64,000 bases of DNA, from contig CALUCM010000004.1 of NCBI GenBank assembly GCA_943914555.1, forward strand, positions 5,012 through 69,011, given 5' to 3'. Each line of letters starts with the position of its first letter. The first letter of the stretch is position 1. The notes beneath the pieces were generated by a model that saw only the letters and a list, made by a program, of their open reading frames with translations, was not told where the DNA came from and ran no database searches. This document shows positions 49,111 to 58,420 of the stretch, one piece after another. Position numbers and translations under genes: made by a program. The stretch comes from an uncultured Francisella sp. Its GTDB lineage: Bacteria; Pseudomonadota; Gammaproteobacteria; Burkholderiales; Neisseriaceae.

Positions 49111-49588
49111 TTGCTTTTACATAAACAAACACCTAACAAAAGGTTTCACTTTATTAGAAATAATGGTGGTACTGATCATATTAGGTATTTTGGCTAGTTT
49201 CGCTGTTAACACTTATTCTCGTTATACTGAGCGTTCCCACTTAGATATTGCACAAATGATGTTGTCAAATTATGCCCAAGAAATCACTGCTTTTCAGTTA
49301 AAAACAGGCCGTGTACCAGATACAGAAGAAGAATACGAAACGTTTAAAAAACAAATGACCCATGACCCCAATTTAGACCGTCAGTACAGGGATTTTTTCC
49401 AAGTGCAGTTTACTCAAGGTAATAAAGAGTTATTAGCTGTGCCACAAAAGAAACATCGCTATCCGTCATATGCCAAAATGAAACTTGTTGATTACAGTAT
49501 TTTTATCTGTAAACATGCTCCAGCGCTGTATAAAGCTGAAGGTGGCGAATGCAAAAAAGCAACTACTAACACATCCTTAAATATGTAG
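49103..49588 (+). CDS. pilX: type IV pilin PilX/PilE-like minor pilin
   Basis: Last gene of the minor-pilin set, in the place of Neisseria PilX/PilL. The ATG at 49103 is used; one at 49091 is also in frame. The leader is YINKHLTKG/FTLLEIMVVLIILGILASF, a canonical type IVa prepilin with Glu5. The 161-residue protein has a C-terminal disulfide pair (FICKHAPALYKAEGGEC) enclosing 13 residues. In meningococci PilX promotes bacterial aggregation; whether that holds here is unknown. It overlaps pilK by 8 bases. Confidence 0.8.
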   Translation: MINCFYINKHLTKGFTLLEIMVVLIILGILASFAVNTYSRYTERSHLDIAQMMLSNYAQEITAFQLKTGRVPDTEEEYETFKKQMTHDPNLDRQYRDFFQVQFTQGNKELLAVPQKKHRYPSYAKMKLVDYSIFICKHAPALYKAEGGECKKATTNTSLNM

Positions 49589-49913
49589 TTAGATTTACAA
49601 TTAGAGCAATCTTGCTAGAAGCAGAGCTTTTTAATCAAACATTTTGATTGCTAAAGCAACTTTAATAAACAAAGCGAAAAGCTTCCTACTTTACTTGCTA
49701 ATCTATCCCAAAACAGATAAATTCTAATGCCATAGTTGGTCTGATAACAGTACACCTAAATACATATACGCTATGATTATTTAAATAATTCCATAAGTGT
49801 ATTATTTGTTTTTTACACTATGGCATAGCCAATATACTAAAAGTAAAGATCAGCTAGAAATAATCCAATTGGCAACTGTTTTTTCTAGTAACCTAAAATC
49901 TTGGATGTAAATG
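49589..49913. other. intergenic stretch between convergent pilX and hfq
   Basis: A 325-base AT-rich gap where both transcripts end. No protein-like frame was seen. It holds the inverted repeat at 49727-49826 described separately and several weak hairpins. No standard G+C-rich terminator with a T run was recognised. Confidence 0.5.
49727..49826. repeat. 100-bp inverted repeat with a 14-bp central palindrome
   Basis: ATGCCATAG at 49727-49735 and its complement CTATGGCAT at 49818-49826 bound about 80 AT-rich bases. Near the centre, ATTATTTAAATAAT (49776-49789) is a perfect palindrome, flanked by imperfect dyad sequences (AATACATATAC... and ...GTGTATT). The arrangement resembles a miniature inverted-repeat element or a large hairpin between convergent genes. 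No target-site duplication was seen. Confidence 0.4.
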
Positions 49914-50198
49914 TTACTCTTCTTTATGCACGTTATCACTGACTGAAGAAGAAGATGTGCAATCTGCAGCTCCTGAATAAGCAATAGAAACCGTGCGTGC
50001 AGGAACAATTGTTGAAATTGCATGCTTGTAGACCATCTGAGTCACTGTTGAATTTCTCAATAACACCACATATTGATCAAATGACTCTACTTGCCCTTGC
50101 AATTTAATTCCGTTAATTAAATAAATAGAAACAGGAACATGTTCTTTTCTCAAAGCATTTAAAAAAGGGTCTTGTAGCATCTGTCCTTTATTCAACAT
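49914..50198 (-). CDS. hfq: RNA chaperone Hfq
   Basis: Hfq is the hexameric Sm-like chaperone for small RNAs. The 94-residue protein has both Sm motifs: [23 protein letters not shown] and [20 protein letters not shown] (within residues 18-69). The core is close to neisserial Hfq. The acidic serine-rich tail ([13 protein letters not shown]) contains an unusual cysteine. It is 83 bases from der. Confidence 0.96.
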   Translation of the reverse strand: MLNKGQMLQDPFLNALRKEHVPVSIYLINGIKLQGQVESFDQYVVLLRNSTVTQMVYKHAISTIVPARTVSIAYSGAADCTSSSSVSDNVHKEE

Positions 50199-50281
50199 AA
50201 TTATGACTCCGTGATTAAAATATAAAATAATTGATTAGTGTTTTACCATAGTAGCACAAGCCTTAAAAATATGAGATTTTT

Positions 50282-51721
50282 TCAGCGTTTTTTAATAGAA
50301 ACTTGCCGTTTTTTCGGGTTCAGGCGCTTTTTTACCTCTCTTTTTGCAATTCGCTTACTACGCATTTCACGACGCAGAGTTTGCTGCTTGCTCGCCCCTT
50401 TATTCCTAGCATCATAAGGGTTCTCAGTAGTAACATAATTGATTTTAAGTGGGGTACCCTGCAAATCAAAAGCTTTGCTCAAATATTTGCTCAGATAACG
50501 CGTATAACTTTCAGATACTCTATCCAATGAATTGCCATGAATGATCACAGTAGGAGGATTGCTCCCTCCCTGATGTGCATAACGCATCTTGGGTCGAAAA
50601 CCAGCTCTTTGAGGAGGTGCTTGCTTTTCAATTGCCATGTGTAATAGACGAGTCAGCTGCGGTGTAGGTAATTTCCTGAACGCCGACTCATAGGCTTCTT
50701 GCACTGCTTTTAATAACTTATTAACTCCATTACCTTTTAACGCTGATATTTCTAGTACTTTGGCATAATCTAAAAAATATAACTTTCTTAAAATACCTTC
50801 CTTAATTTGTGCCGCTTCTCTTTTAGACAATAGATCCCATTTATTTAGTACAATCACACAAGCTTTACCCAGCTGATCAGCAAATCCTGCTAAAGTAGCA
50901 TCTTGTTCTGCGATGGCTTCACTAGCATCTAATACTAAAACTACTACATTACATTGTTCAATAGCGCGTAGAGATTTTAATACCGAAAATTTTTCAATAG
51001 CCTCTTTAACTCTGCCTTTTCGTCTTACTCCTGCGGTATCAATCACGCGATAATGCTGCTCTTTTTTTATAAAATCTATCAAAATCGCATCGCGCGTAGT
51101 CCCTGCTTCACTTGAAGTAATCAAACGGTTTTCACCAATTAATGCATTAACCAGAGTTGATTTACCAACATTTGGCCTACCAATGACAGCAAAACAAGGA
51201 TACTGCACCATGACTTGTTCATCCACACAAGTAAATGGCGCAAGAATATCATTAATCAGCTCACCTACTCCTTCATTATGTGCCGCTGAAATTACGTAAG
51301 GGTCGCCTAATCCCAAACGATAAAATTCAGCTTTGGCTAATTCTCGTGATAAGCCTTCAGCTTTATTAAGGACCACGTGTACAGGAGATGCTTGACAGCG
51401 CAGTATTTGGGCAATTATTTCATCCTGTGTATGTAAACCAGCGCGCGCATCCAAAAGAAATATGATCACATCAGCCTCTTTAATAGCCAGACGCGTTTGT
51501 TTGCCCATTTCCTGCACAAGCCCATCCTCTTCATCTGGTTGAAAACCACCAGTGTCAATTAATAGATAAGGTTTATCACCAACCTGGCCATGGCCATAAT
51601 GCCGATCACGGGTTAAACCCGGCTGATCAGCAACCAAGGCATCCCTGCTTTTAGTGAGTGCATTAAAAAGCGTGGACTTACCAACGTTGGGCCGTCCAAC
51701 AATCACAATTGTCGGCTTCAT
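50282..51721 (-). CDS. der: ribosome biogenesis GTPase Der (EngA)
   Basis: Der has two tandem GTPase domains and acts in 50S assembly. Both G1 motifs (GRPNVGKST at 8-16 and again at about 181) and both DTxG motifs (LIDTGGF, VIDTAGVR) are visible, with NKAE/NKWD as G4. The KH-like C-terminus ends in a long lysine/arginine-rich tail (KKRLNPKKRQVSIKKR). Length 479 is normal. It overlaps yfgM by 4 bases; bamB, usually between the two, is absent. Confidence 0.96.
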   Translation of the reverse strand: MKPTIVIVGRPNVGKSTLFNALTKSRDALVADQPGLTRDRHYGHGQVGDKPYLLIDTGGFQPDEEDGLVQEMGKQTRLAIKEADVIIFLLDARAGLHTQDEIIAQILRCQASPVHVVLNKAEGLSRELAKAEFYRLGLGDPYVISAAHNEGVGELINDILAPFTCVDEQVMVQYPCFAVIGRPNVGKSTLVNALIGENRLITSSEAGTTRDAILIDFIKKEQHYRVIDTAGVRRKGRVKEAIEKFSVLKSLRAIEQCNVVVLVLDASEAIAEQDATLAGFADQLGKACVIVLNKWDLLSKREAAQIKEGILRKLYFLDYAKVLEISALKGNGVNKLLKAVQEAYESAFRKLPTPQLTRLLHMAIEKQAPPQRAGFRPKMRYAHQGGSNPPTVIIHGNSLDRVSESYTRYLSKYLSKAFDLQGTPLKINYVTTENPYDARNKGASKQQTLRREMRSKRIAKREVKKRLNPKKRQVSIKKR

Positions 51722-52377
51722 TGAGTCAGATGAGTGATTTTCTTGGCTTCAATCTGTGAACGGATTTGTTCAATATCTTCTTTACTTACCACTGGATTGG
51801 GTTTGGGCAAAGCAGCAATGGCGCGATTATAAGCAGCTACTGCTGACTTTTCATCACCTTTGGCTATATAGATATCACCACGCAAATCTTTTAATAAAAA
51901 ATCTAATTCGGGAGCGACTTTTTCATCAGTCAAATGTAAAGCTTCATCAAACTTTTTTTCACTTAACTTAACATTGACTAAATTAATAATTGCAGATACA
52001 TGAAGAAATTCATCATGTTGATGATCATATACCCACTGAAAATGGCGTTGTGCATCGGTAAGTCGACCATTATAGAATGCCAATATGCCTTCAGTAGTAG
52101 TGGCAATGCTAGCAGCCGCTGTGTTAGCATAGTTATTTTGTAATATCTGCAAGGTTTCGAGAGCCTCAGCCTCCTTTTTATGTTGCATTTGAGTCTGATA
52201 AGTAACTAATAAATCCGTAGCTTGCTCATTTTTGTCATGTCGATAGTTACGCAAAGCTACAAAACATAAATAAACCAATGCCACACACAATAGAGCCAAA
52301 ACACACCATTTTAAGCCCCCATGCCAAATATTCTTAACACGCTCTAATTCTTCTTGTTGTTGCAAATCTAGTGCCAT
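51718..52377 (-). CDS. yfgM: YfgM-like membrane-anchored TPR protein
   Basis: YfgM is an inner-membrane ancillary protein of the SecYEG/PpiD periplasmic chaperone network. The 219-residue protein has one membrane helix (about 24-44, CVLALLCVALVYLCFVAL) and periplasmic TPR-like repeats (DAQRHFQWVYDH, LRGDIYIAKGDEKSAVAAYNRAI). It lies between hisS and der in the standard betaproteobacterial order and overlaps der by 4 bases. Confidence 0.88.
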   Translation of the reverse strand: MALDLQQQEELERVKNIWHGGLKWCVLALLCVALVYLCFVALRNYRHDKNEQATDLLVTYQTQMQHKKEAEALETLQILQNNYANTAAASIATTTEGILAFYNGRLTDAQRHFQWVYDHQHDEFLHVSAIINLVNVKLSEKKFDEALHLTDEKVAPELDFLLKDLRGDIYIAKGDEKSAVAAYNRAIAALPKPNPVVSKEDIEQIRSQIEAKKITHLTQ

Positions 52378-52380
52378 TTT

Positions 52381-53694
52381 TCATTCTATCCATTGATATA
52401 GGGCTTGTGAAAGCGCTTCAGGGTCACTTATCTCAAATTCTCGTTGCCCTTGTTTACCTGCCAAATCTTTGATACTGATGACATGATTCTTTACTTCTTC
52501 TTCACCAATAATCAAAGCATAACGAGCGCCAAATTTATTCGCCTTTTGAAATTGAGAACTCATTTTCTGACGGCTAAAAAAAGGTATATAAATCTGCCAG
52601 CCCTTTTGTCGTAACATAGTAGCATATCTTAAGCCTTTATTTAACGCCTCATCTCCCTGGCTAATTAAATAAAAAACTGCATTCTTGACTTTTGTCTGTG
52701 CACAAGAAGTCATTGACTTAGAAAAATCTTTCTGCTGCTGCACAAGTAGAACTAACCGTTCCATCCCCAAAGCAAAACCGGTTCCTGGCACATCATCTTT
52801 ATTTCCCAAAGCAGAAAGTAGGCCATTGTAACGTCCCCCAGCACACAAAGTTCCTTGACTACCCAATTGATCAGTCACCCATTCAAAGACAGTGTGATTG
52901 TAATAATCTAGGCCGCGCACTAAACGAGGATTTTCTTGGTAAGGAATATTTAAAGCGTGTAGACCTTCTTTAAGCTCATTATAAAAAATCAAAGAAGGAC
53001 TGCCTTTTGCTAAAGAATCAATCAGCTTAGGAGAATCTTCGCATATCTTTTGCAAGGTAGGATTCTTGCTATCCAGTATACGCAAAGGATTGGTGATCAA
53101 ACGACGCCGACTATCTTCATCAAGAATTGATTCATAAGTCTTTAAATAATCGATCAAACTGCGTCGGTATCGCTGCCTCTCTTCATAAGTACCTAAGGTG
53201 TTAATCTGTAGAGTGATTTGATCACTTAGCCCTAGACGTCGCCATAATTCATAAACCATGGCCAAAAGTTCAATATCTGCTTGAACTTTTGCAAAACCCA
53301 ACACCTCTACACCGAATTGATGAAATTGCCGATAACGTCCCTTTTGGGGCCGTTCACGTCGAAACATTGGTCCATAGTACCATAACTTGCGCGGACCATT
53401 ATAAAGATAATTACGCTCTATTACCGCACGCAATACAGAAGCAGTGCCTTCTGGACGCAAGACAACCTGTTCTTCTGATTGATCAATAAAACGGTACATT
53501 TCTTTACCCACTACATCAGTTTCTTCTCCAACTGAACGGGCAAATAGTTCATACATTTCTAAAATAGGGGTACGTATCTCACCATAGGCATAAAGCGCAA
53601 TCCACTCTCGTAACACACTCTCTAATACTTGCCAGATGTTAAGTTCTTCTGGCAATAAATCTTGCATACCTGTTAATAGATGATACTTTTTCAT
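52381..53694 (-). CDS. hisS: histidyl-tRNA synthetase
   Basis: Class II synthetase charging tRNA-His. The ATG at 53694 (MKKYHLLTGMQDLLPEE) gives 437 residues; a GTG three codons earlier overlaps the ispG stop. Class II motif 2 is VVLRPEGTASVLRAV, the histidine-specific loops are RGLDYYNHTVFEW and CAGGRYNGL, and motif 3 is GTGFALGMERL. The anticodon-binding domain (NKFGARYALIIGEEE) closes the protein. Confidence 0.96.
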   Translation of the reverse strand: MKKYHLLTGMQDLLPEELNIWQVLESVLREWIALYAYGEIRTPILEMYELFARSVGEETDVVGKEMYRFIDQSEEQVVLRPEGTASVLRAVIERNYLYNGPRKLWYYGPMFRRERPQKGRYRQFHQFGVEVLGFAKVQADIELLAMVYELWRRLGLSDQITLQINTLGTYEERQRYRRSLIDYLKTYESILDEDSRRRLITNPLRILDSKNPTLQKICEDSPKLIDSLAKGSPSLIFYNELKEGLHALNIPYQENPRLVRGLDYYNHTVFEWVTDQLGSQGTLCAGGRYNGLLSALGNKDDVPGTGFALGMERLVLLVQQQKDFSKSMTSCAQTKVKNAVFYLISQGDEALNKGLRYATMLRQKGWQIYIPFFSRQKMSSQFQKANKFGARYALIIGEEEVKNHVISIKDLAGKQGQREFEISDPEALSQALYQWIE

Positions 53695-53703
53695 GCATGA
53701 CAC

Positions 53704-54942
53704 TCAATTAATTGTTTGAATTGTTGCTGCGTCAGATAGCCGATAATGGGTATTCACATAGTCTTTTAAAATAGCAATAAACTCCCTCACCAAACCTTCA
53801 CCACGCAAAGTAACTGTTTTTTCACCATCAATATATACGGGAGCAACTGGAACCTCCCCCGCACCTGGCAAACTAATACCAATATTGGCTAATTTACTTT
53901 CTCCAGGACCATTGACTACACAGCCCATTACTGCAACTTTCATATTTTCAACACCAGGATGGCTCTTTTGCCAGATAGGCATTTGCTGCTCTAGATAAGC
54001 TTGGATTTCTAAAGCCATTCGTTGAAAAAAAACACTGGTAGTGCGCCCACAGCCAGGACAAGCTGTAACAGAAGGCATAAAGCTACGTAAATCCATACTC
54101 TGTAACAATTCTTGTGCAACTTTCACTTCTTTGGTTCTAGACTCTCCTGGAATAGGGGTTAAGGATAAACGAATAGTGTCGCCAATCCCCTCTTGCAGCA
54201 AAATAGCTAAAGCCGCACTGGAAGCCACAATCCCTCTACTGCCCAAACCAGCCTCCGTTAAACCCAAATGAAGAGGATAAATACAGCGAGAAGCCAATTC
54301 ACGATATACCGATATCAATTGCTGCACTTTACTTACCTTACAGGAAAGAATAATTTTTTCCGCAGGTAAACCAATTTCTCTTGCACGCGCTGCAGATTCT
54401 AATGCAGAAATCACTAAGCCCTTTTCTACCACTGCAAAGTTACTCAATGGCTGGTCCAATTGACGATTTTCATCCATCAAGCGGCTCATCACTTTTTTAT
54501 CTAAGCTTCCCCAATTCACTCCTATACGAATCACTTTGTTATTTTTTATCGCCTGTTCAATCATAAAAGCAAATTTATCATTGCCATGACTACCTTGAGC
54601 AACATTTCCTGGATTAATACGATATTTATCCAAAGCTCGTCCACACCCGGGATAATCTCGTAACAAACGATCCCCATTAAAATGGAAATCACCCACTAAA
54701 GGGAGTTCTTCATAACCTTTGGCTATTAATTGATCTTTAATTGCTTCTACCCGAGAAGCTGCTTCAGCAGTGTTGATAGTCAAACGCACTAACTCAGAGC
54801 CGGCTTGAGCCAATTGAATAATTTGACTAACAGTAGCTTTTATATCAGCAGTATCAGTATTAGTCATTGACTGCACACGCACAGGGTAAGCAGAACCTAG
54901 CCATAATGAGCCTATTTTGATCTGAACCGTTGGGCGACGCAC
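53704..54942 (-). CDS. ispG: (E)-4-hydroxy-3-methylbut-2-enyl-diphosphate synthase IspG
   Basis: IspG (GcpE) is the [4Fe-4S] enzyme of the non-mevalonate isoprenoid pathway, turning MEcPP into HMBPP. The 412-residue frame starts with GTG at 54942, preceded by AAAGGA 10 bases upstream. The N-terminal barrel opens with [13 protein letters not shown] and has GDFHFNG and RINPGN. The C-terminal Fe-S ligands are in CPGCGRT and GCVVNGPGE, intact. It lies 21 bases after pilW. Confidence 0.96.
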   Translation of the reverse strand: MRRPTVQIKIGSLWLGSAYPVRVQSMTNTDTADIKATVSQIIQLAQAGSELVRLTINTAEAASRVEAIKDQLIAKGYEELPLVGDFHFNGDRLLRDYPGCGRALDKYRINPGNVAQGSHGNDKFAFMIEQAIKNNKVIRIGVNWGSLDKKVMSRLMDENRQLDQPLSNFAVVEKGLVISALESAARAREIGLPAEKIILSCKVSKVQQLISVYRELASRCIYPLHLGLTEAGLGSRGIVASSAALAILLQEGIGDTIRLSLTPIPGESRTKEVKVAQELLQSMDLRSFMPSVTACPGCGRTTSVFFQRMALEIQAYLEQQMPIWQKSHPGVENMKVAVMGCVVNGPGESKLANIGISLPGAGEVPVAPVYIDGEKTVTLRGEGLVREFIAILKDYVNTHYRLSDAATIQTIN

Positions 54943-54963
54943 TAGTTGATGTTCCTTTATTAT

Positions 54964-55725
54964 TTAATGGAGTAGCTGCCAAGTTTCTTTGGCATAGGGG
55001 AAATACTTTTTTAGTTGATTAATATAATATTGACGCAAATCATTATTGTGTAAATGACTAGCCAATTGCACTGCAAAAGACAGATCTTCTGGCCTAGGAG
55101 GAGGATTTAATTCATCATAACGATCTAAATATTGTTTGGCCTTAATATAGTGACCTTGTATATCATAAAGTCGTGCCATTTCTAAAAAACTATAAGGAAA
55201 ATTAGGAGCAGCTGTTATGGCTTGGTGCAACGTTTCCTTGGCCTGATCGTATTGTCCAAGACGGGACAAGCAGATGCCCTTATTCATATAAGCAACTTGA
55301 ATATTTGGATTGGTTAAATCAGCAGCGGCCCGATCAAAATATACTAAAGATTCTCCTGGACTTCTTAATGAATCGCAAACAAACCAACCATAGGCATTAT
55401 TGATTTCAGCATTGCGCGGTGCCAAAGATAAAGCTTTGCTATATGCGCTTTGCGCTGCGGTGTTATTTTTCATGCTTTGATAGATATATGCCTGAGCCAT
55501 CCAAGAAGTAAAACGATTGCTATCAAGAGCAATTACCTCGTTGATGGTATTAATAGCAGAACGATAATTTCTGTTCTTGGCAAGTTCAATGGCCAAAACT
55601 GTTTTGGTATCAATCAAATTAGCTTTTTTTTCTTCAGGACTAGTTTTATCATGATCTAGGTGCCAAGAAGCACAACCAATTAACGTACTAAATAACAACA
55701 AAAAAATCCAAACAGGTAATCTCAT
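54964..55725 (-). CDS. pilW: type IV pilus biogenesis lipoprotein PilW (PilF), TPR protein
   Basis: Pilotin-like lipoprotein that helps assemble the PilQ secretin in the outer membrane. It has a signal peptide with lipobox TLIGC (Cys18) and five to six TPR motifs across the rest of 253 residues (AYIYQSMKNNTAAQSAYSKA, NAEINNAYGWFVCDS, MNKGICLSRLGQYDQAKET). The pseudomonad name is PilF and the neisserial name PilW. Its place between rlmN and ispG is conserved. The rodZ-like gene that often separates it from ispG is missing. It fits with the minor-pilin cluster at 45743-49588. Confidence 0.92.
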   Translation of the reverse strand: MRLPVWIFLLLFSTLIGCASWHLDHDKTSPEEKKANLIDTKTVLAIELAKNRNYRSAINTINEVIALDSNRFTSWMAQAYIYQSMKNNTAAQSAYSKALSLAPRNAEINNAYGWFVCDSLRSPGESLVYFDRAAADLTNPNIQVAYMNKGICLSRLGQYDQAKETLHQAITAAPNFPYSFLEMARLYDIQGHYIKAKQYLDRYDELNPPPRPEDLSFAVQLASHLHNNDLRQYYINQLKKYFPYAKETWQLLH

Positions 55726-55741
55726 AGACTCTCTCCTAGTC

Positions 55742-56821
55742 TTACTGAATTTGCATGATACTCTTACTGCGAGTTGTTTTGTCTTTTACTTTCCCTACCA
55801 ATTGGCCGCAAGCGGCATCAATCTCATCCCCACGTGTTTTGCGCACAGTCACCACCAAACCAGCTTCTTGTAATATCTCTTTAAATACCCGAATATTTTG
55901 CGGATGAGAGCATTTAAAATCAGAGTGCGCAAAAGAATTAAAAGGAATTAAGTTAAATTTACAGGGTAAATCTTTAACTAGCTGCAATAAGGCTTTGGCC
56001 TGCGATGGTTTATCATTAATACCATCAATCATAGTGTATTCAAAAGTAATGAAATCGCGAGGTGCTCTAGCTAAATACAGCTGACAAGTTTTCATTAACT
56101 CTTGCAAAGGATATTTTTTATTGATGGGGACCAAAAAATCTCTTAACTCGTTAGTTGGTGCATGTAAAGACACTGCAAGTGACACTGGGCACTCCTGCGC
56201 TAGCTGTTTTATTTGCGGCAATAGGCCAGAAGTGGAAACTGTTACCCGACGCCTTGATAAACCATAAGCGTGATCATCCAACATCAAGCTTAAAGCTGAG
56301 ATCAGTGCTTGAAAATTGGCTAGCGGCTCCCCCATGCCCATCATCACCACATTAGATACCACACGTTTATTTGCTAAGCTACCCATACGATAATTAGCCC
56401 ACCATAATTGGCCAATGATCTCATCTGCTGATAAATTGCGATTAAACCCCTGTTTACCAGTGGAGCAAAAACTACAATTTAATGCACAGCCAATTTGAGA
56501 AGAAACACACAAAGTATTTCTATCTCGTTCAGGAATATATACGCACTCCACCGCATTAAAGGCATCTACCCCCAATAGCCATTTAATGGTACCATCGTTG
56601 GCTTTTTTTTCTAATTGTACAGGCGGAATTTTTATCATTGCTCTTTCATACAACGCTTTTCTAAATGACTTTGCTAAATCAGTCATTTGCTCAAAATCTG
56701 TGATTTGATTTTGATGAATCCAACGCAAAAGCTGCTGAGCGCGAAAAGGCTTTTCACCCCATTCTTTTAAAAGCTCTGTTAAAGATAGCCGAGCACAACC
56801 CAGCAAATTAACGCGTTCCAT
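55742..56821 (-). CDS. rlmN: 23S rRNA/tRNA adenine-C2 methyltransferase RlmN
   Basis: Radical-SAM enzyme that methylates C2 of adenine 2503 in 23S rRNA and A37 in some tRNAs. The CxxxCxxC cluster ligands are Cys112, Cys116 and Cys119, GEPL binds SAM, and the methyl-carrying cysteine is Cys338 in DAACGQL. Length 359 is typical. It lies between ndk and pilW in the usual order, with an ATG 11 bases after ndk stops. Confidence 0.96.
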   Translation of the reverse strand: MERVNLLGCARLSLTELLKEWGEKPFRAQQLLRWIHQNQITDFEQMTDLAKSFRKALYERAMIKIPPVQLEKKANDGTIKWLLGVDAFNAVECVYIPERDRNTLCVSSQIGCALNCSFCSTGKQGFNRNLSADEIIGQLWWANYRMGSLANKRVVSNVVMMGMGEPLANFQALISALSLMLDDHAYGLSRRRVTVSTSGLLPQIKQLAQECPVSLAVSLHAPTNELRDFLVPINKKYPLQELMKTCQLYLARAPRDFITFEYTMIDGINDKPSQAKALLQLVKDLPCKFNLIPFNSFAHSDFKCSHPQNIRVFKEILQEAGLVVTVRKTRGDEIDAACGQLVGKVKDKTTRSKSIMQIQ

Positions 56822-56832
56822 TTTAAACGTTG

Positions 56833-57258
56833 TTAGTACGAAAAAATCTCGTTTTCTTTAAAAAAATAATTGATTTCGATTTTAGCATTGCTCAGACTAT
56901 CTGAACCATGCACCGCATTAGCTTCTACAGAAGAAGCAAAATCATAACGAATGGTACCTTCTTTGGCTTTTTTCGGATCAGTGGCTCCCATTAATTCGCG
57001 ATTCATTGCTACTGCATTTTCTCCCTCTAATACTTGGACAACCACTGGCCCAGAGATCATGTACTGAACTAAGTCAACAAAAAAGGCCTTATCTTGGTGT
57101 ACGGCATAAAAACCTTCAACCTCTTCTTTTGTCAGTTGCTTCATCTGCAAAGCAACAATTTTTAAACCATTTTTTTCAAAACGACTTTCAATTTCTCCAA
57201 TCACATTCTTTGCCACTGCATCAGGCTTAATAATTGACAAAGTTCTCTCGACTGCCAT
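56833..57258 (-). CDS. ndk: nucleoside diphosphate kinase
   Basis: Ndk transfers phosphate between nucleoside di- and triphosphates. The ATG at 57258 has AAAGG 6 bases upstream and gives the standard 141 residues; the ATG two codons earlier directly abuts the site. [12 protein letters not shown] opens the protein and the phospho-histidine is His117 in NAVHGSDS. It leads the ndk-rlmN-pilW-ispG-hisS-yfgM-der run. Confidence 0.97.
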   Translation of the reverse strand: MAVERTLSIIKPDAVAKNVIGEIESRFEKNGLKIVALQMKQLTKEEVEGFYAVHQDKAFFVDLVQYMISGPVVVQVLEGENAVAMNRELMGATDPKKAKEGTIRYDFASSVEANAVHGSDSLSNAKIEINYFFKENEIFSY

Positions 57259-57300
57259 ACTCATCCTTTATCGATATATTTGCAAAAGAGCCTTATCTTA

Positions 57301-58416
57301 TCATTTCATCTGTAGATGCGGTAGATCCAAGTAAGCTTTAGACTGCATTTCCCGCATGCGACTTGCAGTACGCACGAATTCCTCTGCAAACGGACCTTCT
57401 GTATAAAGCTTTTCTGGAGAAGTTTCCATGGTCATCGCTACTTTGACATGGCAATCATAAAAAATATCAAATAACCATGTTAGTCGGCGTGCTTCTTGTT
57501 GCTGATTAGCGTTTAGTTTTTTTACACCAGAGATAAATACATAGGAATAACATTTAGCTAACTCTAAATAATCTCTCTGCGAACGAGGCTGGCAACAAAG
57601 TTCCTTAAAACCAAACCAAATAGCATTATCACTGCTTTTCTTGGCTTGTACAGTATGACCTAAAATTGTAAAACAAGGATCAACTGCCACTTCACCTTCA
57701 CTAACTCTAATAAATAATTCATTAAGATGCTTTTCCTGATTTGCATCAAGACCTTTAAAAAAAAACTCTGCTTGATCAGGATAAGTTTGGCGGTAATCAA
57801 CACCCCCATCTACATTGACAATATGAAAACATTTTTCCAGTAAAGCAATGGTTGGTAAGAAACTGGAACGGTTTAATCCTTGCTCATAAAGTTTATTGGG
57901 TGGGAAATTAGAAGTAGCAACTATGACCATATGATGCGCCAACATTGACTCAAGTAAACGACCCAGAATCATTGCATCGGCAATATCGCTAACATGGAAT
58001 TCATCAAAACATAAGACACGATAGTTTGAAGCAAATTTCTTAGCTATAGTGGTCAATGGATCTTGATGATGTTTATATTCCCGCATTTTTTGATGCACTT
58101 CTGCCATAAAAGCGTGAAAATGAATACGTTTTTTATTACTAATGGGCAAACATTGGAAAAAAGCGTTCATTAAAAAGCTTTTACCACGTCCAACACCACC
58201 CCATAGATAAATGCTCTGCGGGATTGTCTTACTAATAAAACCAATGCGCCTTAACAAGGACTTATTTTTCTTTTCATAATTAATGATCGCCTGCCACAAC
58301 CCATCCAAAACCGTGATGGCATGACGTTGCGCTACATCAATTACAAAATGAGACTTCTGCGCGATTTTCTCATACCAAGCAAGTGGACGTAAATCTTGAA
58401 CTATTTCTACATCCAT
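57301..58416 (-). CDS. zapE: cell division ATPase ZapE (AFG1 family)
   Basis: ZapE is an AFG1/LACE1-type P-loop ATPase linked to Z-ring stability, especially under low oxygen or heat. The 371-residue protein has Walker A GGVGRGKSFLM (73-83), Walker B LCFDEFHVSDIADAM and VATSNFPPNKLYEQGLNR, all diagnostic. It is 4 bases after proS, in a two-gene unit. Confidence 0.94.
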   Translation of the reverse strand: MDVEIVQDLRPLAWYEKIAQKSHFVIDVAQRHAITVLDGLWQAIINYEKKNKSLLRRIGFISKTIPQSIYLWGGVGRGKSFLMNAFFQCLPISNKKRIHFHAFMAEVHQKMREYKHHQDPLTTIAKKFASNYRVLCFDEFHVSDIADAMILGRLLESMLAHHMVIVATSNFPPNKLYEQGLNRSSFLPTIALLEKCFHIVNVDGGVDYRQTYPDQAEFFFKGLDANQEKHLNELFIRVSEGEVAVDPCFTILGHTVQAKKSSDNAIWFGFKELCCQPRSQRDYLELAKCYSYVFISGVKKLNANQQQEARRLTWLFDIFYDCHVKVAMTMETSPEKLYTEGPFAEEFVRTASRMREMQSKAYLDLPHLQMK

Positions 58417-58420
58417 TGGC

